64,000 nucleotides of DNA, from NCBI RefSeq assembly GCF_009728145.1, contig NZ_WOCA01000006.1, forward strand, positions 1 through 64,000. The letters are read 5' to 3'. Positions within the stretch are counted from its first letter, which is position 1, and every line of letters starts with the position of its first letter. The notes beneath the pieces were generated by a model. That model saw only the letters and a list, made by a program, of their open reading frames with translations. It was not told the origin of the DNA and did not search any database. The DNA comes from Ornithinibacillus caprae (GTDB lineage Bacteria > Bacillota > Bacilli > Bacillales > Amphibacillaceae). Shown piece by piece: positions 58,955 to 64,000 of the stretch. A program made the position numbers and the translations under genes.

Positions 58955-59521
58955 ATGAGTAAAAAGGTTCTCATATTAGCTGGTGATGCGGTAGAAGCAT
59001 TGGAAATTTACTATCCATATTTCCGTTGCTTAGAGGAAGGATATCAAACGACGATTGCAGCATCATCTGCTAAAAAGCTACACACAGTAGTGCATGATTT
59101 TGTAGGTTGGGAAACGTATACAGAAAAAGAAGGCTACCTCATCGAAGCGACGGCAAAATTTGAAGATATTGACCCAGAGGAGTATGACGGATTAATTATC
59201 CCTGGGGGACGTGCACCAGAGCATATGCGTTTAAATGAGCATGTACCTGCAATTGTAGGTCACTTTTTTGAAGCAAATAAACCGATTGCAGCTGTCTGTC
59301 ATGCAAGTCAAGTACTAACAACTGTTGGTGAGTATATGAAAGGTAGGGAGTTAACGGCATATATTGCTTGTAAACCAGAAGTAGAAGCGGTAGGTGCTAC
59401 GTATAGAAGTGAATCGAATTATACCGATGGAAACCTTATTTCAGGTCATGCATGGCCAGATTTGCCAGGGTTGATGAAGGAATTTGTAAAGCAGGTTAAT
59501 GGTGTTGGAGTAGAAGCATAG
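58955..59521 (+). CDS. DJ-1/PfpI-family protein
   Basis: The 188-residue protein has the nucleophile Cys in AVCHASQVL and the Glu-containing N-terminal strand (GDAVEALEIYYPYFR), with LIIPGGRAPEHM and the late HAWPDLPG. Related proteins act as general stress proteins or glyoxalase III/deglycase; here no activity is claimed. TAGGAGGAG precedes the ATG. Confidence 0.85.
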   Translation: MSKKVLILAGDAVEALEIYYPYFRCLEEGYQTTIAASSAKKLHTVVHDFVGWETYTEKEGYLIEATAKFEDIDPEEYDGLIIPGGRAPEHMRLNEHVPAIVGHFFEANKPIAAVCHASQVLTTVGEYMKGRELTAYIACKPEVEAVGATYRSESNYTDGNLISGHAWPDLPGLMKEFVKQVNGVGVEA

Positions 59522-59525
59522 ATGA

Positions 59526-59552
59526 AGAACCGCCCCGATATTGGGCGGTTCT
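59526..59552 (+). terminator. Terminator after the PfpI gene
   Basis: AGAACCGCCC and GGGCGGTTCT pair around 7 bases, followed by a short T-run. Confidence 0.75.
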
Positions 59553-59675
59553 TTGAATTAGATGATGAGACAAACTTTTTCAAAGAGTCTCCGTGTATTT
59601 CTCCGCTGTTATTGGGCTCTACATTCATTTTGCATCTTAGTTTTTTAATAACATAGGATGCTCCTTTTAAGTCTA

Positions 59676-59739
59676 GTGATTGGAGTGGAGGGCAGTTGAC
59701 TCCTGCGGGAACAGCAGTTGTCCGAAGACCCCGCTACGA
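59676..59739. repeat. Partial Bacillaceae intergenic repeat
   Basis: TGGAGTGGAGGGCAGTTGA, CTCCTGCGGGAACAGC and AGACCCCGCT follow each other as in a repeat that I remember as common in this family. With the terminator it accounts for most of the 321-base gap 59522-59842. Confidence 0.5.
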
Positions 59740-59842
59740 ATTTTCTAATAAAGGAAAATTAATGTTGCTCACTCAATAGACTGTTTAAATTAATTTAATC
59801 TAGAAATACTAAAGGCAAATTATAGAAAAAGGAATGATTTAA

Positions 59843-60268
59843 TTGAGTCAACATGAAATACGAGCAAAAGTTGAAAAGCTGTTAGAGAATCATTCAGTTG
59901 GAACAATGGCTACGGTGAAAAATAATAAACCACATACTCGGTTTATGACGTTTTTTCATGATAATCTAAAACTATATACAGCTACAAGCAAGGATACGGA
60001 TAAGACCGAAGAGATTGAAGAAAATCCGTATACGCATATTTTAATTGGTTATGGTGGAGAAGGGTATGGCGATGAGTTTGTAGACTATCAGGGTAAAGTA
60101 TCGATTAACAACTCCAATGAATTAAAAAAGAAATTATGGAATGAGAAAATGGAACAATGGTTTGAAGGACCAGACGATCCGAATTATATTATTCTAGAGA
60201 TAGAACCAGTAACAATAAGATTGATGACCAATCAAATTGGTGATCAACCGAAAGAAGTGGAAATATAA
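59843..60268 (+). CDS. Pyridoxamine 5'-phosphate-oxidase-fold flavoprotein (general stress protein 26-like)
   Basis: The 141-residue split-barrel protein has EKLLENHSVGTMATVKNNKPHTRFMTFFH (strands 1-2), KLYTATSKDTDKTEEIEENP and VDYQGKVSIN. Such proteins bind FMN or F420-like cofactors, and this one resembles YdaG/GSP26-type stress proteins. A TTG start follows AAAAAGGAATG. It converges on the amidase gene with a shared terminator. Confidence 0.8.
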   Translation: MSQHEIRAKVEKLLENHSVGTMATVKNNKPHTRFMTFFHDNLKLYTATSKDTDKTEEIEENPYTHILIGYGGEGYGDEFVDYQGKVSINNSNELKKKLWNEKMEQWFEGPDDPNYIILEIEPVTIRLMTNQIGDQPKEVEI

Positions 60269-60276
60269 GTAGACAT

Positions 60277-60310
60277 AAAGTAACCGCTATTTTAGGTTAG
60301 CGGTTACTTT
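60277..60310. terminator. Bidirectional terminator
   Basis: AAAGTAACCGCT and AGCGGTTACTTT form a perfect 12-bp stem with a 10-base loop. Confidence 0.88.
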
Positions 60311-60315
60311 GTCTA

Positions 60316-61113
60316 TTAGCTAGAAATATAAGCATCTTCAATACCAGCATTTTTAACTTCTCGCAAACGTCTTTCTGCATTTTCACGCTTTGAGAAAGCT
60401 CCTGCTTGAACACGATACCATGTTTCACCAGAGATAGTGACTGCAACTAAAGTGGAATCAATTCCCCTATCTATTAAAAACTGTGCTCGCTCTTCAGCAT
60501 TAGTTCTGGATTTAAATGAACCGGCAATAACACGGTAAAAGGTACCTGAATCATCATCATCTTGTTTAGGTGTTAGATTAAAGGCACGTGCTATTCCGTT
60601 CACATGACCTTGTGCGACTTGCTGTCTCCATGAAGAGTCACGCATTTTTGAGGCGTCATTGCTATTGTCAATAAACCCATTCTCTGAAAGGAAAGCAGCC
60701 ATATTGGTTTCTCGTAGTACGTGAAAATTTGCTTTTTTCTTACCTCGATTCCGTAATTGATTAACCCTCGTAATTTCCTCGTGTAAAATATCTCGATATC
60801 TCGCAGTTTGCGAAGAATCTGCTAATCCGCTGTAAATATAATCTTCATATCCATCGGCAGAACCGTTAAATGCATTACAATGAATCGATACATAGTAATC
60901 TGCGCCCCATGAATTGGCTTCATTAGTACGTTGTTGGAGGCTTTTTGTGCTATCACCTGTACGGCTCATGCGGACCTCAACATCTTCATAGTCATTTACT
61001 AGAAGGTCACGAATCTTAAGGGCAATATCTAGTACAATATTTTTTTCTTGTAGTCCATTTCCACTGGCACCTGGATCTGATCCTCCATGGCCAGGATCTA
61101 AATAAAGCTTCAT
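60316..61113 (-). CDS. cwlC: N-acetylmuramoyl-L-alanine amidase with SPOR repeats, CwlC-like
   Basis: The 265-residue enzyme has an Amidase_3 domain (1-180; LDPGHGGSDPGASGNG with metal His, VSIHCNAF, SENGFIDN with the catalytic Glu) and two C-terminal SPOR-type repeats (FYRVIAGSFKSRTNAEERA and WYRVQAGAFSKRENAERR). It lacks a signal peptide, as does CwlC of B. subtilis, which lyses the mother cell wall late in sporulation. ATG 61113 follows GGAGG. The symbol is used for resemblance, not proof. Confidence 0.82.
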   Translation of the reverse strand: MKLYLDPGHGGSDPGASGNGLQEKNIVLDIALKIRDLLVNDYEDVEVRMSRTGDSTKSLQQRTNEANSWGADYYVSIHCNAFNGSADGYEDYIYSGLADSSQTARYRDILHEEITRVNQLRNRGKKKANFHVLRETNMAAFLSENGFIDNSNDASKMRDSSWRQQVAQGHVNGIARAFNLTPKQDDDDSGTFYRVIAGSFKSRTNAEERAQFLIDRGIDSTLVAVTISGETWYRVQAGAFSKRENAERRLREVKNAGIEDAYISS

Positions 61114-61416
61114 AGACTTTTCCTCCATTTCTGATTGGAAATAGTAATTCATTATTAACATATGATATAGATTTAAAAATTAATTGGACAATCGTCTGTT
61201 TTCTTTCATATTTCCACAAAATCACCACCCACGAGTTTCATCCTGTCGGTTACTAAAGGACGGATTTCTCCTTTCAACAATGCTAAGTCTTCATATGTAA
61301 TATCGAAAAAAAGATTTGGAAGGTGGCAAATTTATATGAAAATAGTCAAAAAGAAACTGGTGAAATATGGTAGACTTAGTTAATAATAAGATATACTAGG
61401 TTTGAGGTGGACTTTT
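61114..61416. other. 303-base divergent intergenic region, nothing recognised
   Basis: It separates the divergent amidase and AraC genes. I see no convincing promoter, riboswitch or repeat. Confidence 0.5.
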
Positions 61417-62199
61417 ATGAATAGCAACTACACCGAAATTGATGAGGTAATTGCATTTATACACCGAAATCTCGATGAATCTCTTTCTCTTACAAGGTTG
61501 GCAAAGCATGTATCATACAGTCCTTTTCACTTCACAAGAATTTTTAAAGAAAGAATTGGTCTTACACCACATTATTATATATCTTCTCTTCGTTTACAGA
61601 GGGCAAAGGATCTATTATTAAAAACCGATTTAAGTATAAGAGACATTGGGTTGGAGATTGGGCAACAAAGCCTGGGAACATTCACAACTAGATTTACGGA
61701 GCGGGTAGGTGTTACACCATCTGCTTTTAGAAACTCTTTACTGCAAGTACCTAATCACCTGAGTTCCTTAAAAAAACTGAATGATTGGGAGGGGATGAAT
61801 CTATCTAAGCAGTTTCCTAGCATGGTGACAGGAACTATTGAAACACCAAGAGTTTTTAAAGGTATCATTTTAATTGGTCTGTTTGAAAAGCCGATTCCAG
61901 AGGGGCTACCATTATATGGAACCTTACTTTCTTCTGCAGGAGATTTTTATTTTTCGGACGTTAGACCAGGAACATATTATTTATTGGCTACTGCAGTATC
62001 TTTTGAAATGCATGCAACAGACATTCTTCTTCCTCATAGAACTTTACGAGCCAAATCGAATACACCAATAACAGTCGCACCGTACGAAGACATTCCTCAT
62101 CAAAAAATTAAACTCCGAGAGCCTCGACTAGATGATCCACCAATATTAATTTCATTACCATTACTTATGAGGAATTTCCTAAACAGAACTAAAACATAG
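61417..62199 (+). CDS. AraC-family transcriptional regulator (DNA-binding domain N-terminal)
   Basis: The 260-residue product has an N-terminal AraC double helix-turn-helix (about 1-110; RLAKHVSYSPFHFTRIFKER and SIRDIGLEIGQQSLGTFTTRFTERVGVTPSAFR) and a C-terminal part of about 140 residues that may bind a ligand. Having the DNA-binding part first is the reverse of the classical order but is common in SoxS/MarA-with-GyrI types. TTTGAGGTGG precedes the ATG. It is followed, after 72 bases, by SnoaL-like and DHFR-like genes that it may control. Confidence 0.82.
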   Translation: MNSNYTEIDEVIAFIHRNLDESLSLTRLAKHVSYSPFHFTRIFKERIGLTPHYYISSLRLQRAKDLLLKTDLSIRDIGLEIGQQSLGTFTTRFTERVGVTPSAFRNSLLQVPNHLSSLKKLNDWEGMNLSKQFPSMVTGTIETPRVFKGIILIGLFEKPIPEGLPLYGTLLSSAGDFYFSDVRPGTYYLLATAVSFEMHATDILLPHRTLRAKSNTPITVAPYEDIPHQKIKLREPRLDDPPILISLPLLMRNFLNRTKT

Positions 62200-62271
62200 C
62201 AATCCATAAGAAATTTAGCAGCTTTCTGCATGCTAGAATGAAACCATTCAGTTTTAAGGAGGAATAGTACT

Positions 62272-62634
62272 ATGTCAAAAAATCTGGAATTTTTCCAAAA
62301 GGTTAATGAATCATTTATGAAAGGAGATGTTGATTTTCTCATTGAAAATATTGCTCCGAATATTGAATGGTATATGGTAGGTGAGCAAACGATCGTGGGC
62401 AAAGAAAACGTGAGGGAAATGTTAGAACCAATGAGAGGGGTAGTAGCAGAAGGATATGAAACGAAAAAAATTATTACCCATGGTGATACAGCAGCAATAG
62501 AAGGAACCATGAAAATGCCTGATGAAAATGGAGAAATAAAATCATATGCTTTTTGTGATATTTATAAGTTAGATAAGTTTAAAGGCGGTAAAATCAAGGA
62601 AATGACTGCTTTTGTCATAGAAGATAATAGGTAA
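62272..62634 (+). CDS. SnoaL-like/NTF2-fold protein
   Basis: The 120-residue product has the NTF2-like cone fold with FFQKVNESFMKGDVDFLIENIAPNIEW (helix and first strands), EGTMKMPDENGEI and FCDIYKLDKFKGGKIKEM. Such proteins are often ketosteroid-isomerase-like enzymes or binding proteins, and the substrate cannot be read. AAGGAGGA precedes the ATG. It lies 13 bases before a DHFR-like gene, so they form an operon. Confidence 0.78.
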   Translation: MSKNLEFFQKVNESFMKGDVDFLIENIAPNIEWYMVGEQTIVGKENVREMLEPMRGVVAEGYETKKIITHGDTAAIEGTMKMPDENGEIKSYAFCDIYKLDKFKGGKIKEMTAFVIEDNR

Positions 62635-62647
62635 GCGGAGGTTTATA

Positions 62648-63268
62648 ATGGGAGTTGTTACATTTGATATATCGATATCATTGGATGGATATGTTGCAGG
62701 ACCAAATGATGGGCCAAAGGTTCCACTTGGTGAAAATGGAGAAAGAATTCACCAATGGATATATGAATTAGCAAGCTGGCGGGAACAACATGGCCTTGCA
62801 GGTGGAAAAGCAAATAGTGATTCAGATGTTATTGGAGAATCTTCAGAGAATGTTGGTGCCATTGTGATGGGGAGAAGAATGTATAATAATGGGGAAAGGT
62901 ACTGGGGAGATAACCCGCCTTTTTATAAGCCTGTATATGTTCTAACGCATGAACCAAAAGAAAAGATTGTTAAAGAAGGTGGAACTACCTTTTACTTTAG
63001 TAGCGAAGGAATTGAAAGCGCTCTAAATCAAGCAAAAAGAGATGCTGGATCTAAGGATGTTTCCATTGCTGGTGGAGCGAATGTTATTCAACAGTATATA
63101 AAAGCAGGATTAATTGATGAATTTCAGGTCCATATCGTACCTGTCCTGTTAGGGGATGGTATTCGTTTGTTTGATTTTATAGGGTCAAAACAGATTGAAT
63201 TGGAAAAAACTAGAGTAATTGACTCCCCTTCCGTGACACATCTAAAGTATCGGATTATAAAGAAATAA
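62648..63268 (+). CDS. RibD C-terminal/dihydrofolate-reductase-fold protein
   Basis: The 206-residue protein has the DHFR-like start TFDISISLDGYVAGPNDG, the NADPH-binding segment VGAIVMGRRMYN, VYVLTHEPKEKI, the SIAGGANVIQQYIKAGLIDEF motif and the terminal IVPVLLGDGIRLF. These are typical of the YwjB/YyaP family. Reductase activity is likely but the substrate unknown. AGCGGAGG lies before the ATG. Confidence 0.83.
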   Translation: MGVVTFDISISLDGYVAGPNDGPKVPLGENGERIHQWIYELASWREQHGLAGGKANSDSDVIGESSENVGAIVMGRRMYNNGERYWGDNPPFYKPVYVLTHEPKEKIVKEGGTTFYFSSEGIESALNQAKRDAGSKDVSIAGGANVIQQYIKAGLIDEFQVHIVPVLLGDGIRLFDFIGSKQIELEKTRVIDSPSVTHLKYRIIKK

Positions 63269-63319
63269 TTTTAGAGTTAATGTGCTATAAGTAAATAATA
63301 GAATAAGGCGGTGTATAAC

Positions 63320-63385
63320 ATGATTGTAGAGATCTATCCTTATTTAGTTTTAAATGGTAATGGTCAGGAAGCAATAAATTTTTAT
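63320..63385 (+). pseudogene. PhnB-like VOC gene cut by a tnpB element
   Basis: After an AAGGCGGTG site, ATG 63320 starts a 22-codon stretch reading MIVEIYPYLVLNGNGQEAINFY, the start of a PhnB/3-demethylubiquinone-methyltransferase-like VOC protein. The frame then runs into the left end of the mobile element at 63386 and stops within it. The rest of the gene, if kept, would lie right of the window. Confidence 0.8.
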
Positions 63386-64000
63386 CTGAAACAGGTGAGA
63401 AAACCCCTCATCTTCAAGGAATGAGAAGGGCGTTAGCCCAAATGAGTAAGTGGGGATGAATCGCCTTCGGACAAGGAATGGGTGTTTCCATCTCACAGTC
63501 CGACATCCAAATAACAAAACAAACGTTCGCATCTTCTGATCCTTTTTGGTACAATTGGATAGAGGGGGTGAAAATCAATGAAAGTGAAACATGCGTACAA
63601 ATTTCGAATCTATCCAAACCAAAAACAAACTGTCTTAATCAATAAAACAATTGGATGTTCTCGTTTTGTCTACAACTATTTCGTAGGTAAGCAAAAAGTC
63701 AAAGATGCCTATTGGGATATCGTGAACGAAATGGTACAAAACGGTCAATTACCTCAGAACAATTGGATAGGTGAATTTTTCAATAAAAACCAATCCATTA
63801 AAGCTGTTCGTGAGTTAAAGGAACACTACCCATTCTTGAAAGAAGTAGATAGCATTGCTCTACAGAAATCAGTTGAAATGGCGAATGATTCCTATACACG
63901 ATACTACAAGAAGCAGAATCGTAAACCGCGTTTTAAATCCAAGAAGAACCCTATTCAATCGTACACAACCAAATATGTAAATGGGAATATCTCTGTTTTG
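63386..64000 (+). mobile_element. IS605/IS1341-type tnpB element (left part; runs off the window)
   Basis: The left end begins CTGAAACAGGTGAG immediately after TTTAT (63381-63385), just as in the relic at 54278. It carries GGGCGTTAGCCC and the pair CCCCTCA/TAAGTGGGG. A tnpB gene follows at 63578, and no tnpA is present in the 190-base leader. The right end and the guide region lie outside the window. Confidence 0.85.
63578..64000 (+). CDS. tnpB: TnpB RNA-guided nuclease/transposon protein, N-terminal part
   Basis: The 141 visible residues start MKVKHAYKFRIYPNQKQTVL, the classic TnpB N-terminus. This is followed by INKTIGCSRFVYNYF, AVRELKEHYPFLKEVDSIALQ and the basic RKPRFKSKKN stretch. AGAGGGGGTG precedes the ATG. 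TnpB proteins use an omegaRNA made from the element's 3' end to cut DNA beside a short transposon-adjacent motif; the TTTAT at both insertion sites is a candidate for it. The RuvC catalytic residues and zinc ribbon lie beyond the window. Confidence 0.88.
   Translation, partial: MKVKHAYKFRIYPNQKQTVLINKTIGCSRFVYNYFVGKQKVKDAYWDIVNEMVQNGQLPQNNWIGEFFNKNQSIKAVRELKEHYPFLKEVDSIALQKSVEMANDSYTRYYKKQNRKPRFKSKKNPIQSYTTKYVNGNISVL

Overview
This window looks like chromosome from a low-GC, endospore-forming member of the Bacillaceae. My impression is the Oceanobacillus/Virgibacillus group, but the sequence alone does not fix the genus. Support comes from three SspH-type small acid-soluble spore proteins, GerP-like germination proteins, a CwlC-like amidase, a spore-coat-like Hsp20, Spx, a CadC/CadA pair, S-box riboswitches and many TTG/GTG starts behind strong GGAGG sites. 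I saw no rRNA, tRNA, prophage or CRISPR array. Start codons below were chosen from the ribosome binding site and often differ from the longest reading frame.

Layout. 0-8 kb: edge of an IS1182-type transposase, an RsbR-like STAS protein, two sspH genes, a 1360-residue LysM/Ig-like/GH18 protein and a CNNM/CorC-type transporter. 8-16 kb: a nickel-type ECF transporter. nikM, two accessory genes and nikQ lie at 8.3-10.9 kb. The ATPase nikO lies at 12.9-13.8 kb next to a ureohydrolase with guanidine-hydrolase (GdmH) signatures. A coat-like gene and four gerP-like genes sit between the two nickel parts. 16-21 kb: HMG-CoA lyase and a sugar PTS operon (IIA, GlcT, IICB) behind a RAT antiterminator/terminator. 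21-26 kb: a sigma-factor operon with a BtrH-like protein, VOC proteins (one broken) and three GyrI-like ligand-binding proteins. 26-34 kb: transglutaminase-like lipoprotein, metallo-hydrolase, phosphatidyltransferase, Spx, an ArsR regulator with an SRPBCC-PDZ fusion, two unknown membrane-anchored proteins and an oxidoreductase.

34-43.5 kb: cadCA with a CadC operator, then a ketone-body operon (CoA-transferase, thiolase, 3-hydroxybutyrate dehydrogenase, permease). This operon has a sigma-54 promoter and twin upstream palindromes, and ends beside its probable PAS/AAA+ activator. 43.5-50 kb: a methionine region with mtnU, a HcxA-like dehydrogenase under one SAM riboswitch, divergent mtnE, and metNIQ under a second SAM riboswitch. 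50-64 kb: polysaccharide deacetylase, phosphodiesterase, EEP nuclease, a LuxR/DUF2087 regulator, two XapX proteins, a DinG-like helicase, small stress/detoxification enzymes, and an IS605/IS1341-type tnpB element that runs off the right edge after splitting a PhnB-like gene.

The intergenic DNA is rich in small palindromic repeats. They include an internally deleted TnpB-element relic at 54.3 kb, a 160-bp nested-hairpin element at 50.9 kb with shorter relatives, three GTGACAGGCAC elements, a 20-bp tandem repeat, and a 53-bp repeat pair around the HcxA/mtnE locus. The most interesting biology is the nickel importer beside a GdmH-like enzyme, the sigma-54 ketone-body module with candidate enhancers, the sigma-factor/GyrI cluster, the SRPBCC-PDZ fusion and the relic that may keep a TnpB guide-RNA locus.
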